DNA of 64,000 nt from Chrysomallon squamiferum. Lineage: Eukaryota; Mollusca; Gastropoda; Neomphalida; Peltospiridae. The stretch covers positions 32,038,265 to 32,102,264 of the forward strand of contig CM022672.1 of the NCBI GenBank assembly GCA_012295275.1, read 5' to 3'. Shown piece after piece: positions 27,199 through 39,481 of this stretch. Within the stretch, counting starts at the first letter, position 1. Each line of letters opens with the position of its first letter. Below the pieces are notes generated by a model. That model ran no database searches. It had not been told where the DNA came from and saw only the letters and a list, made by a program, of their open reading frames with translations. A program made the translations under genes and the position numbers.

Positions 27199-28934
27199 CT
27201 AGCTGTGTAAGTTGTGTTTGAATCATTTCACTGGTTGCTGACATGTAATTCTGTAGACAACAGCTGTGTAAGTTGTATTTAAATCATTTCACTGGTTGCT
27301 GACATGTAATTCTGTAGACAACAGCTGTGTAAGTTGTATTTAAATCATTTCACTGGTTGCTGACATGTAATTCTGTGTAGACAACAGCTGTGTAAGTTGT
27401 ATTTAAATCATTTCACTGGTTGCTGACATGTAATTCTGTAGACAACAGCTGTGTAAGTTGTATTTAAATCATTTCACTGGTTGCTGACATGTAATTCTGT
27501 AGACAACAGCTGTGTAAGTTGTATTTAAATCATTTCACTGGTTGCTGACATGTACATCTGTAGACAACAGCTGTGTAAGTTGTATTTAAATCATTTCACT
27601 GGTTGCTGACATGTAATTCTGTAGACAACAGCTGTGTAAGTTGTATTTAAATCATTTCACTGGTTGCTGACATGTAATTATGTAGACAACAGCTGTGTAA
27701 GTTGTATTTAAATCATTTCACTGGTTGCTGACATGTAATTCTGTAGACAACAGCTGTGTAAGTTGTATTTAAATCATTTCACTGGTTGCTGACATGTAAT
27801 TCTGTAGACAACAGCTGTGTAAGTTGTATTTAAATCATTTCACTGGTTGCTGACATGTAATTCTGTAGACAACAGCTGTGTAAGTTGTATTTAAATCATT
27901 TCACTGGTTGCTGACATGTAATTCTGTAGACAACAGCTGTGTAAGTTGTATTTAAATCATTTCACTGGTTGCTGACATGTAATTCTGTAGACAACAGCTG
28001 TGTAAGTTGTATTTAAATCATTTCACTGGTTGCTGACATGTAATTCTGTAGACAACAGCTGTGTAAGTTGTATTTAAATCATTTCACTGGTTGCTGACAT
28101 GTAATTCTGTAGCAGAACAGACAACAGCTGTGTAAGTTGTATTTAAATCATTTCACTGGTTGCTGACATGTACATCTGTAGACAACAGCTGTGTAAGTTG
28201 TATTTAAATCATTTCACTGGTTGCTGACATGTAATTCTGTAGACAACAGCTGTGTAAGTTGTATTTAAATCATTTCACTGGTTGCTGACATGTAATTCTG
28301 TAGACAACAGCTGTGTAAGTTGTATTTAAATCATTTCACTGGTTGCTGACATGTAATTCTGTAGACAACAGCTGTGTAAGTTGTATTTAAATCATTTCAC
28401 TGGTTGCTGACATGTAATTCTGTAGACAACAGCTGTGTAAGTTGTATTTAAATCATTTCACTGGTTGCTGACATGTAATTCTGTAGACAACAGCTGTGTA
28501 AGTTGTATTTAAATCATTTCACTGGTTGCTGACATGTAATTCTGTAGACAACAGCTGTGTAAGTTGTATTTAAATCATTTCACTGGTTGCTGACATGTAA
28601 TTCTGTAGACAACAGCTGTGTAAGTTGTATTTAAATCATTTCACTGGTTGCTGACATGTAATTCTGTAGACAACAGCTGTGTAAGTTGTATTTAAATCAT
28701 TTCACTGGTTGCTGACATGTAATTCTGTAGACAACAGCTGTGTAAGTTGTATTTAAATCATTTCACTGGTTGCTGACATGTAATTCTGTAGACAACAGCT
28801 GTGTAAGTTGTATTTAAATCATTTCACTGGTTGCTGACATGTAATTCTGTAGACAACAGCTGTGTAAGTTGTATTTAAATCATTTCACTGGTTGCTGACA
28901 TGTACATCTGTAGCAGAACAGACAACAGCTGTGA
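27199..28934. repeat. 61-bp minisatellite, about 28 units
   Basis: Head-to-tail units of 61 bp beginning ACAGCTGTGTAAGTTGTATT and containing CATTTCACTGGTTGCTGACA. Most units are identical. Exceptions are a 2-bp insertion near 27,376, single substitutions (ACATCTG for ATTCTG), and an 8-bp insertion with GCAGAACAGA near 28,112 that recurs at the distal edge near 28,913. The first unit is the most diverged. The period is not a multiple of three and every frame has stops, so it is noncoding. Confidence 0.97.
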
Positions 28935-29297
28935 GATGTTTACTGCAACACTGACCAGGTTGCCAGCTCGAGATCTGAAATAGAGAAATGAGATTGTTAT
29001 CAAATGTATCAATAGATGTTATTGCTGCTGAACTGGAAACAAACATATTTTTTATTTATTTATTTACTTTTGTTCTTTGTTTTAAATCCAGAAAATACTA
29101 CAAATACTGTGCTGTCAATTTTTACTCTGAAAATTAGAGGTACTGAGATCCTGTGTCCAAATTACAGTTTTAATCTCAACATCACTTTTAACCTCTTCTT
29201 ATGTCAAGGAATAAAAATTTAGCTCTCTAACTCAATTTTCTAAATTTTAGTTTGAAATACATGTTTAAAACATGAACCTCTTTAAATCATATTTACC

Positions 29298-29419
<122 letters not shown>

Positions 29420-29949
29420 CTTTTGTTTTCATTAATGAAGATTATGTACCAAGCCACTAAGAGCTGAGGTCTTTATACTAGCTAAGTTTTAATATCCTGC
29501 AATCCACAACACTTAATCTAAATAGTCTAGAAGAATTTACATATCTCTCCTCCTCTGTTTCTTTCACCATTTTCAGTGCATAAAGCCTTTATATATACAG
29601 AATATTACAAGTGGAATCTCAAATCTTGAAGCTGAATCAAGGTCACTGAATATTAATTAGATCTTTTTAAATATGTACGAATGTATATAAGTGTAGTAAT
29701 ATAAAACATCCATATTAAAGTGTAATCAACGTAGTGAAATGTAACAAAACATTGAAAACTTGAACCTAAGTTGAACCTGTAACAGAAGAATTAATGTATA
29801 AATTAACAGAGAAAGACAGACAAATCGAATTTGATAGCCATACAAAAATTCAGATGAACAGACAGAAAAAATAAGAAATAGAAAGCCTCGACAAAATAAT
29901 CAGACAGAGAGAGATAAAAAAATATAATAATAACCAAATTAAAACTAAA

Positions 29950-30061
29950 TATTTACTGCATACATTTCAACTTCTGTATTGTCGACATATGTTTTCAGTT
30001 GTTCCTTTAGGAGACTAGTAAGTTTTCATTTTGAGTTGTCAACTTCATCTTGTAAATGACA
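29950..30061 (-). pseudogene. Degenerate duplicate of the terminal exon at 31,625
   Basis: After an acceptor at 30,062-30,064 the minus strand reads YKMKLTTQNENLL, clearly related to QKMKLTTEDDKLL in the exon at 31,625-31,745. It then hits a stop. A one-base frame change recovers LKEQLKTYVDNTEVE, matching the rest of the other exon. The frameshift marks it as a dead copy produced by the local tandem duplication. Confidence 0.6.
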
Positions 30062-30145
30062 CTGTCAAAGTTTTAGTGAAAAAGGCAAAAAGCTTTGTTG
30101 AAAAACCTGAAACAACAACAACTAATACTAATACTAATACTAATA

Positions 30146-30202
<57 letters not shown>

Positions 30203-31414
30203 CATAATCATAATAATAATAATAACAATAACAATAATATCATCTTCATGGACACTGGTATAGCCTTATCATGGTGAAAATGAGAACTGAGGTATGAAAC
30301 TGAACTGACTCACTTTCTGTCACTCTAACCCACTCTCTGTTTCTCTCTGATCTGATTTTATATTTACCTTTTGACAAAGTTTCCAAGGTTATTGAGCCAC
30401 TCACTGTTATTTTTTAAAAGTCATCCTTGCTAAAATACCTATCCTAAAACAGAGATAGTTAACTCTTTCACTGTTAACTGACAAGTTCATATCATTAACA
30501 GAAATAATGTTTTCTGAGTTGACTCTTTCAGTCTTAAAATTTCATATCAGTTACAGAAATAGTTTTCTGATTTAACTTTCATTGTTAGCTATTTTATATC
30601 AGTGACTGAAATAGTGTTTTCTGAATTAATTCTTTCACATTAATGATAGGAATACTGTTTTTGCAGTTAACTCTTTCACTGTTAACTATTTCATATTAGT
30701 ACCAGAAATGATTTTTTCTTGAATGCAGACAACTATTAGGAAACTAAGTAAAAAACAGTAAAATAAATGAGTAAATAAATATCTGAAATGAATTAAAAAA
30801 TAAATTAAGTAGCAGACAAAATAAATAAAAAAGTAAATATAAATATAAATAAAGTTTCGTACAGTGAAGTAAATGCAAGGAAAGCTAAAATTGTTGAGAC
30901 AGAAATAACATTTTAAAAATTCTCACATACACAAACTCTCTTCTCTCACACAAACATACAAACAGCCAAGGACTTTATAATTAGTTGTTTTAATCACCTG
31001 CAATGCTTAACAAAATAGATTATATCCAAAACACTTGATAAAAATACTGTTGAAGTCTTTACATACCTGTCCTCATCTGTTCAGTTCATCAAAACTCACA
31101 GTCTATTTGAAAGCAGAAACTGAGTCTTGATATATTCAGGTTACTAATGGAATCACAACTCCTGAAGATGAATAAATGTCATAATTAGATGTCTTTAAAT
31201 ATGTCCAAATGTACACAAGTGTAGTATGTTAAAATTATATTGTATGTATATTAAACATCCATGCTTAGCTATATTCCTGTAACAAAACATTTTTGAAGAT
31301 GTAAATCTTAGTTCTACCTTTAATACATGTATAAACAGACTGAGGAACACAGACTAAATAAATAAAATTATAGAGATAGATAAGAAGAGAAAATGATGCA
31401 GATGTAAAGAGATC

Positions 31415-31478
<64 letters not shown>

Positions 31479-31479
31479 G
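31415..31479. repeat. (AAT)n microsatellite
   Basis: About 21 AAT units, located between the minus-strand terminal exon and the diverged duplicate block. Confidence 0.95.
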
Positions 31480-31624
31480 ATAAATAAAATAGAAAATCAT
31501 ATAGATAGTCAGATTCAGACAGATGGGAAAACAGACACATTTCATTTCAAATAAGAAACATCTAATGAACCCAGAAATAATAAAAATTACGAACCAAAGT
31601 AAAACAAAATCTTTTTTTTTTTAT

Positions 31625-31745
31625 TTACTTTGCCACTTCCATGTTGTCAGTTTTTGTTTTGAGTTCTTGGTTTATGAGGTTTAGTAATTTGTCATCTTCA
31701 GTTGTCAGCTTCATCTTCTGAATGATGCTGTAAGGAAGGACAACT
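31625..31745 (-). CDS. Terminal exon of an unrecognised minus-strand gene
   Basis: An acceptor (TTTTAACACAG) at 31,746 onward precedes 121 nt that are open in one frame, phase 2 in, for 39 codons: VVLPYSIIQKMKLTTEDDKLL, then a Lys/Glu/Asn-rich end, NMEVAK, and TAA overlapping AATAAA. A second acceptor eleven bases further in gives the same frame. No upstream exon with matching phase was confirmed. The nearest candidate exon (33,512-33,598) leaves in phase 1, so it does not join. Its local duplicate at 29,950 supports it as a real exon rather than chance. Confidence 0.4.
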
Positions 31746-32127
31746 CTGTGTTAAAAACATGAAATTAGAAAAATAAAAAATAAAAAATATTAACATCTTC
31801 CTTATCAAGAAAAACAGGAGAATTCAAGTATCAAACTGAGCCTGTTTTCATACACACTTATAACTTGACTTTTTGAAAACTTGCTGTTTTCATAATTCAG
31901 ATATTCTAAAATTAAACAATGCATATTGAGACTTCAATACATAACAATCTGAATATACTCAAAACACTGTTACAACTTCTGTGTGGAATATTACATAGTT
32001 TTTATCCCAAAAATGTATGTCTGAAAGAATTAAAAATCAGTCTGAATATAAACATTTTAAAGGAAGTTATTTTTCTTATTATTAAACTTTTCTGTGCTGA
32101 AGTAAGAAGAGGAATGTAAGATAAAGA

Positions 32128-32618
32128 ATACTGAAACATTCTAGAAGTAAATGAGTGTAATGGTGTACTGAGATCACTGACAATACTGAAACATTCTAGA
32201 AGTAAATGAGTGTACTGGTGTACTGAGATCACTGACAATACTGAAACAATTCTAGAAGTAAATGAGTGTACTGGTGTACTGAGATCACTGACAATACTGA
32301 AACATTCTAGAAGTAAATGAGTGTACTGGTGTACTGAGATCACTGACAATACTGAAAATTCTAGAAGTAAATGAGTGTACTGGTGTACTGAGATCACTGA
32401 CAATACTGAAAAATTCTAGAAGTAAATGAGTGTACTGGTGTACTGAGATCACTGACAATACTGAAAAATTCTAGAAGTAAATGAGTGTACTGGTGTACTG
32501 AGATCACTGACAATACTGAAAAATTCTAGAAGTAAATGAGTGTACTGGTGTACTGAGATCACTGACAATACTGAAACATTCTAGAAGTAAATGAGTGTAC
32601 TGGTGTACTGAGATCACT
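32128..32618. repeat. 55-bp minisatellite, about 9 units
   Basis: Tandem units of 54-56 bp around ATTCTAGAAGTAAATGAGTG and TACTGGTGTACTGAGATCAC. Unit length varies by single A residues in the GAAACATT/GAAAAATT stretch. The period is not a multiple of three. The long minus-strand open frame over it is a fortuitous reading that cycles through the three frames. Confidence 0.96.
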
Positions 32619-33510
32619 AAGCAGTGTCTAAAGATGCATGGAAGGTAAAACTGAGGTCACTAAAGACACTAAAGAGCTGGATAAGAAAATGTACTGGAAA
32701 TTCATAACATTTGACCCTTCACATCAAAACATGTCTTAAGTTGAATTTTGCTCACTGATTTTCACTTTGATATCTGATTCATTCCTGTATTTCTCTGCTA
32801 TGTTTAAAAATAAGTGTGCTGGCAGCTGACAGAGTTGATGGAAAATTCTGTGTATTTTTCAGAAAATGAGCCATCAAGTAAACAACAGTGTTTATAAAAG
32901 TGGTCTAAAACACACCCTAGAATCAAAATCTAAAATGTTGTGTATCTCCACTAGTCACAGACACTTAAACACTTTTGCTGTGCAACTTAAAATCTGGTTT
33001 GATATGTCAGGTCATACACATCAGTTTAAGATTACAAGAATCAAACTGTGAACAGGTTAACTAGAAATAACAAAAACCTGAAAAATGTAAGAATTTTAGG
33101 AAAACACTAACAGTATATCAACATATTTTAAAATGGTTGTATTTTAAAGTCTTGACAAATGAAACAACAGAATATATATACTCTGTGAGTCAGACTTTAA
33201 ATTTACATTCTAGACCAATGAAATGTGTTTGGACTTATAGAAAGAAACAACTTATGTGGTGCCAACATATTTTTGTGCAGTTATCAGTGCACAGAAGTGT
33301 GTAAAGAAACATTACACTTTTTCTTCTCTCTTATTTATTCATTTACTAAGTCTATTCGAACATACTAAATTAACATTCAATTTAATTTCTTTTAAATTAA
33401 TTTATTAATTTCTTATTTATCAGTATTATTAATTTATTTACAGTGATGTTATATGATTTGCTTAGTAACATTATGTGATAACTAGTTACATATTAAAATA
33501 ATTAATCTTA
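32619..33510. other. AT-rich interval without identified gene
   Basis: No repeat family or splice-consistent exon was found on either strand. The plus-strand open frame around 32,866-33,051 has no coding support that I can see. Confidence 0.5.
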
Positions 33511-33580
33511 CATTTTCTCACTCTTGGTTTTGCACCAATCTCAGATTCCTTCTCCCAAGTTGTGACTGCTTCTGACAATT

Positions 33581-33713
33581 CTACAGAGTAATGATGTCCT
33601 GAAATCATAAAATTTAATTATAATTATAATTTTAACTGAATAGGATCCAACATTTTCTATGTCTTTTATCTTTATATACAGACACTTAAATGACACTCCC
33701 AACAAACACAGAA

Positions 33714-33794
<81 letters not shown>

Positions 33795-34622
33795 CTGATA
33801 AACATAGCAATATAGACAAACTTACAAAAGGTTGTGCAGGATGTTCCTTTCGATGATGTTTTGGTACAGAATTTTTTCCTGGCCGAGTAGATTTCAGTTT
33901 CCTGGTTTCAGGACTAACAGATGTTAAACCAGGATGAACTAGCAAAGAGACCTGTTATAGAAGATGCAAATAAATAAGAATAAAAAGGAATATTTAATAA
34001 TATCGCTGTACTTCTCAGTATTAATAGCTATCATGATTTATGTATGAAAAATAATTACAGTTAAAGAGAACGTTTAAATATTAATATTTCTTAAGTATGA
34101 AACTAAATTTCTGAATAGAAATTGTACAAAGAAAGAGAAATTTCTCTATAAGTTTTCTTCACTGGCAGGTAAAGGATGTTTTACATGCACTTTCAGAAGA
34201 CAGGAATGAACATAGCACATAATAATAATTATTGTAATAATACAAATAATAATGGTGATGATGACAACAACAACAACATTAACAATAAACTGAATAAGTG
34301 AGTCTTTTGTCTCCAGTAAGGTTTCAACTCTGACCTGAACCATGCAATAATTTGGTTTATAATAATAAATATTGTGAAAATAACAACAACAACAACAAAA
34401 ACAAACTGAATGAAAATTCTTCTGACTGTTTAACACTCATCACATACCTGGTCCATAACAAGCATACATGAACATTAATGGTTCTTCATAAGTTTTTTCA
34501 TTCTTACCTTTAATGAGTTAAGTCCTTGATCAACAGTGACACATTTAACTGCTTTATTACAGGTAGTTGTGTAAGAACAGAACATCCCCAAGTCATCACT
34601 GCAGGAAAGAATTTCATATCCT
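33581..34622 (-). CDS. 3' part of an unrecognised minus-strand gene, three exons
   Basis: Exon at 34,508-34,622 (phase 2 in, 0 out) encodes GYEILSCSDDLGMFCSYTT and VDQGLNSLK. Exon 33,826-33,951 (126 nt, phase 0) encodes VSLLVHPGLTSVSPETRK and a basic stretch, PGKNSVPKHHRKEH. The next acceptor at 33,599 then gives DIITL and a TAG stop. Splice sites are good (CTCTACAG, CTATAACAG, GTAAGA, GTAAGT). The last exon also has a strong GTAAGA donor at 33,511 and is fully open in a different phase (HHYSVELSEAVTTWEKESE), so an alternative upstream exon may feed that frame. An alternative first exon (MLVMDQ) could start near 34,467. No domain was recognised and the 5' end was not found. Confidence 0.45.
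33715..33794. repeat. (AAT)n microsatellite in intron
   Basis: About 26 AAT units lying between the exons at 33,581 and 33,826. Confidence 0.95.
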
Positions 34623-34629
34623 CTGTAGA

Positions 34630-36460
34630 GAGAAATAAATAAATTTATTAATAAATTAAATACACATGTATCATAACATATCTTAATGCAACACACTAAT
34701 CAAAATGAAACAATTCAGATGATATCAATAACTCAAAAAGGAAATAATATATTAATATTTTCTTTAAAAAGCATAATTAAAAAATAAAACAAAACAACTG
34801 TATATTCTATCAGTAATTGATTAAGAGCAAAATTATAACTATTAATGGTAATAAAAAACGAAATACTGAAAAAGCAAAATTAAAACAGATCCATTAACAT
34901 GATATCAGTCTGTCAGTTAATATTGATAAAACATTCAATCAATTATTTTCATTCTGCGTGTGTGTGTGTGTTTTTCATTATGTGTGTGTGTATGTGTGTG
35001 CGTGTGTGTTATTTCAAAGGTGGAAATATGATTTCAGTTAAGACAGTGATATAACATATTATTATGCTGGCAGGATATCTCTAGATACGTAATAATAAAA
35101 CAAATAAGAATGATATTTAAAATAAAAATAAATAATTCATTAGTAACAACGTGTGTGTAAATTAAAAAGCTATCATAAAGAGTTGAAAATATTAGTACAT
35201 AATTGTGATTTCAGGAAACAAAATTAGTATATAGGTACAAAAACAAAAATGTATGGATGTATTTGTGCATAATTGTTTGTTTATATGTATGCTTTTTTAT
35301 ATCTATTCACAAATGTACGTAGATATATCTGTATGTATTTATTGGTGTGTGTTCATGTTTGAACACATATATATATAATAATGGATGTAACATGTTCATA
35401 TGTTTGCAAGTAAGTATGTATAAATGTTTGTATGTTATGCATGTATTTACATAATAATGTATATATGAGTTAACTATCCCAACAGGTTTGGAGTGATGAT
35501 TAAAAGCTTAGGGATACAGTGAACAAAACACAGTAAATGAGTAATATCTGCACTGACATTTCATGCTGAAAGAAATATAAATCAGATTAAAAGATCAAAT
35601 AAATAAACACAGCATTTTTAAATATATGTATTTATACAAATAAATAATGGCTGCATACACACATTATTACAGAAGTCTCCTGTATTTGATCACGATAGCA
35701 TCAAGCTTGTTGTAAATGTTTGTAACTGACGTCTCTGCACAGCATACATAGCTCCGCCTCCAAAAGGGAGGTAACCCTATCATTACAGGTTAGACAACCC
35801 TAAAACGACGGCGGTCAAATCACTTTGACAAAGTTATAAATTGTCGGATTTGCCAGTGAATTTCTCTGGATTTCTAAAGAGATTGCCACTATAACTTTAA
35901 AAAGCCGTCAGCAGGGTTTCAAGTACTTCAGTGAAAGTTACTTGAATGATGTTAACATGTTTTAGAATGATGACATCGACATTTTTACGCCAGCCAAATC
36001 ACACCGGTCCGTGAAGAAAAGCGAAAAACATCATGGGACCTACGTGGATATGTAACGGTGACATCTTATGCTCGTTGTTCTTGTCAGGCAGGATAAGTAA
36101 AAACCGGATTAATGATTTTATTTACGTTGGCGAGTTTTTAAAAGTGCATCCAGACATTTCCTGTGGATGGCTGGCGAGCATTTAAAACCCAAATCTTTAA
36201 GTTTGCTGAAAAAATGTTGAAGAAAAAAATAAATCTTTCATTGAAAGTTGGCACTAAGGCATTAATTACTTAACTGTCAGTCAACTATTCCATAAAGGAT
36301 TAGATATAACATTTATCTGTACAGTAAAGTACTCATAACAAACATGTTGATAACAAACTAACAAATCTATGAACCTGCTCCCTTACAGTTTCTACTTTAT
36401 ATTTTAAAAGCACACATAAACACATATGCATGTACATGTGGATTAAAATAAATATATTAT
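34630..36460. other. AT-rich interval with a CpG-bearing patch
   Basis: 34,630-35,690 is AT-rich with short TG and TATG repeats. 35,690-36,180 is richer in CG dinucleotides and may be a promoter or the outer part of the decayed transposon that follows. No exon could be supported. Confidence 0.4.
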
Positions 36461-36461
36461 T

Positions 36462-39262
36462 GCAGGTCTAGTGGATCATGTTCCCACATAGCTGAGTAGT
36501 TCCTGGCTCTACAGCAATGGCAGATGATGGGTTTTATGGAAGTTCTCACACAACTTTCTTCAGGTCACTTCCAGAGCAGTGGAGTGTGCCAAGAGGTCTG
36601 AAGATCCAAGCTACAGAAGTGGTCCACATGATGTTTGTCAACCCAAAGCCAGACCAAAAGAAAAGACCAATGCAGAATACATTGACAGACTGCCGATATA
36701 GTACATTTATTTATGTGTTTTTAACAACAATCATTTTATAATATTAATGACAATGTATGTGTGTAAATGAAAACAGCTACTTTGTTGTCTTGTGATGAGA
36801 GTTCTGTAAACCAGCAAGAAAGAAACACAGAAACAGATACAAATAAATACATAAACCAAATGGAACAAACATCAAAATGACATGGCAAACTGGTGAAATT
36901 GTATATACAAATACATTAAAACAATAAAAGTTTAATTTAAACAATTCATTATTACAATAAAGTTTACAATATGTAGAGCAAGTACACAGTAGTAAAATAT
37001 CAATTCAGATATAATTTATCATAATATGGTATATGATATGATATTTTATCATTTACTAAAAATATTTTGTTGTGTTTTATTAATTTCACTTTGTGTCATG
37101 ATTGTCATAAGTAAACTGTTTTTTTACAGGAAGGTCAGAGTTAAAAGTGAAGATACTGATCACCTCAAAAGTCTACATGCATCTTCCATTAGCTAACTGA
37201 CAAACATCTGTGAAAATACCATAGACACACATGTTGGAAATGTTCCTACAGGCAGTGGACTTTCAACACATGTAAGGCTTTCATGTTTTAGTAAATTTAC
37301 TTTCTTTTAATACATGGTGGCAGAATTTTTTTTTTTTTTTGAACACACATACCATATTTAATCAATAGCAGACATCATACACAGAGAAATTTTACCACTT
37401 AATATATTAAAAACACTTTTATGTATCTGATAGGTTTTTCAACATGTACACAATGTTTTGCTATTTTCTTTGTTAAAAATACATCTTGCTCACTCATTTG
37501 TGATCCTGATCTTGCAAATGGTGGACTATTTAATCTAAGTCCTGTTTCTTCAACTTCCTTTTTAATGTTGAAACTTTTATCACCCATGAGACCATCCCCT
37601 TTGTTAAGATAACAGATTTTCAACAAGTTGTTTAAGGGTAGACTGAGAACCACTTTTTATTAAAATATCTTTGTCAGACATTGAACCACCAAACAACACA
37701 GAACTAAATGTAATGCAGCCTGTGGGATCTACAACTGCTAGTGACTTCAGGGTGTTAGCAGATTTTTAGTCACTGTATATTTAGAACTGGACTTTCAGTG
37801 AAGAGAATTTTGGAATTTTCATTTCTGTGCAGCAAACTATAGCAAAAGTATTAGGAAACTCCTCCATATAGTCATCAGGCATGTTTTCATATAAAATATC
37901 TCTATGTGGCCAAATACTGACTTCTCCAAACCTTAGAAACACCTAGCTGAGCCAAGAATTGAAAATTATACCTGTCACTTGCTGAGTAAGGCCAAATCTG
38001 TGTCCTAAGTGTGTCAGATCTAAATTATTCCTCAGCTTACACAGAGTAAGAAATAACAGGTTATCTAAAGAGAAGCTGTTTATTAAGGAAATATTCCCTT
38101 TCCCTATATATGTTAAAATGTGCCATAAAATGATTTTGTATGAAACACATTATAATATTTTAAAAGTTGTTTTAATTTTTAATTTTTTTATCTTCAGCCA
38201 CAACTTCAACTGAAAAAGTAAGTGTTTTCTTTTTGGACAACAATTCACACTCTTTTTCACTCTTTTCCATTACTATCCTCTTCATATTAATATCAGTCTT
38301 CAAAATTGTATACTCCACAACTAAGAACATGAAATGCATTGGTTCAACCCCTGAAACATAAAAAAAAGCCTTTTGTGAATTAAAGCTTTAAATACATCTT
38401 ATCCTTTCATAAATATATATAGGTTAGTTTTACCTTGCAAACAGAGGGGAGAAAAATACTTCAAAATAGCTTCCCTCAAGTTGCTCTAACAGATCTGCTG
38501 ACAGTATATATGTATTAGCTTTACTATGTTTAATTCATTATTAATGTTTTGTTGTTTATTATTTCAGGCAAAATATTTTAGAAACTTTGTGAGATAACAT
38601 GTTGGAACTGTGTGTGGAAATCTGGAGTTTACAGCCTTCAACAGTGACTGTTAATGATCAGTATCCAGATCAGATCACTAAAATCACTAACAAAGATTGT
38701 TTGCTGAATGAAAAGAACCACATTAGATATCAGGCCAGCTGTTCCCTTTGGGCTAAAAAGTGGAAAGAACAATTGACTGCTCCCAATTTTTGAACTATTT
38801 TAAAAGGTAAAATTTCACAGACTAATTTTTATTATCTTTAATTAGAACTAAAATATTTAACTATGCAAGAATACTGAAAAGAGGGTGTAGAACATTACAT
38901 TAAAAAAAAGTCAACCATGTTCATGATGTGACCTGATTGTGAATTCTGCTTTTTGAGTTCTAAGTGCTACACCTGATAGACAGGTGTGTGAGAAAGGAAA
39001 GAACTGGACTAATCAAGTCTGTATACTCAGCCAGAGATCCCACTACTGAAAAAGCATCTGCTCTCCCCAGTTTTTATCTTGAAATACTGACTTACTGCAT
39101 GTGAAAGAGGACCACATGTGCTATTCTCAAGTCCAGGGCCAACTACTGGTGTCTGGTGCTGATTTGAGTGACTTTGTGGTGTCCACAAGAAAGGATTTGT
39201 TTATTAGAGGATTATTTCCAATACTGTTTTTATGCAGAACATGTTAAACAGGTTATGTGACT
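36462..39262 (+). pseudogene. Decayed YqaJ/SWIM protein of an ISL2EU-like transposon
   Basis: The plus strand retains pieces of a SWIM zinc finger (CSHIAE then a stop, then FLALQQ, about 36,479-36,515) and the segment after it (LPEQWSVPRG, 36,565-36,600). It also retains the start of a YqaJ nuclease domain (SCSLWAKKWKEQLTAPNF at about 38,735-38,790, where a Gly codon has become TGA), a following block (ATPDRQV ... SVYSARDPTTEKA, 38,965-39,055) and its conserved core (QVQGQLLVSGADLSDFVV, 39,136-39,189). Stops and frameshifts show that it is dead, but splice-like borders survive at 38,570 (TTTCAG) and 38,807 (AGGTAAAA). YqaJ-domain proteins are carried as a second gene by ISL2EU transposons, as I recall, and here it lies around the DDE_Tnp_4 remnant on the opposite strand. 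Confidence 0.75.
37399..38080 (-). pseudogene. DDE_Tnp_4 transposase remnant (ISL2EU/Harbinger-like)
   Basis: Reading on the minus strand from 38,080 downward gives the usual block order of this family: LLFLTLCKLRNNLDLTHLGHRFG, WP.RD with MPDDYMEEFPNTF, IVCCTEM, TLKSLAVVDPTGCITF, GGSMSDKDI, MGDKSFNI, LNSPPFARSGSQMSEQDVF and HVEKPIRYIKVF. At least three in-frame stops interrupt it. The first catalytic Asp, expected in the DCTE-like motif, reads Cys. The Asp in SDKDI, the Asp in GDKSF and the Glu in HVEKPI are kept. The remnant covers most of the domain. Confidence 0.8.
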
Positions 39263-39481
39263 TTTATTTTCAACATGTGAAACCACTGTCAATTCAGTGC
39301 TGAATTTTATTACTTAATATTATTGTGCTAATAAATGTACTTTTTAAGTGAGAGGTATTTTTTTCTGTGTGTGTGTGTAAAATACACAGGTGGATCACCA
39401 TTTTTTATCTCACACTATATTGTATATATGCAGTCTGGAGAAAAAGTGTATTGCATTGTTCTATGTGTACAGATCCATTTT

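Larger units (their letters stand above)
29440..31745. other. Old local tandem duplication (29.4-30.1 and 31.0-31.7 kb)
   Basis: The blocks 29,440-30,090 and 30,960-31,745 align in order with many substitutions and indels. Shared landmarks include AAATATGT near 29,670 and 31,197, AAAACATCCAT-like and AAACATCCATG near 29,710 and 31,252, and the terminal exon at their right ends. Between them lie an AAT run (30,146-30,203) and AT-rich DNA with short diverged repeats around TTAACTCTTTCACTGTTAAC (30,455-30,700). Confidence 0.7.

Noticed and set aside
27199-28934. CRISPR-like array
   Set aside because: Units are contiguous 61-bp repeats without unique spacers, in an animal genome.
32002-32403. 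133-codon minus-strand frame with HQYTHLLLE repeats
   Set aside because: Produced by the 55-bp minisatellite cycling through frames. The period is not a multiple of three.
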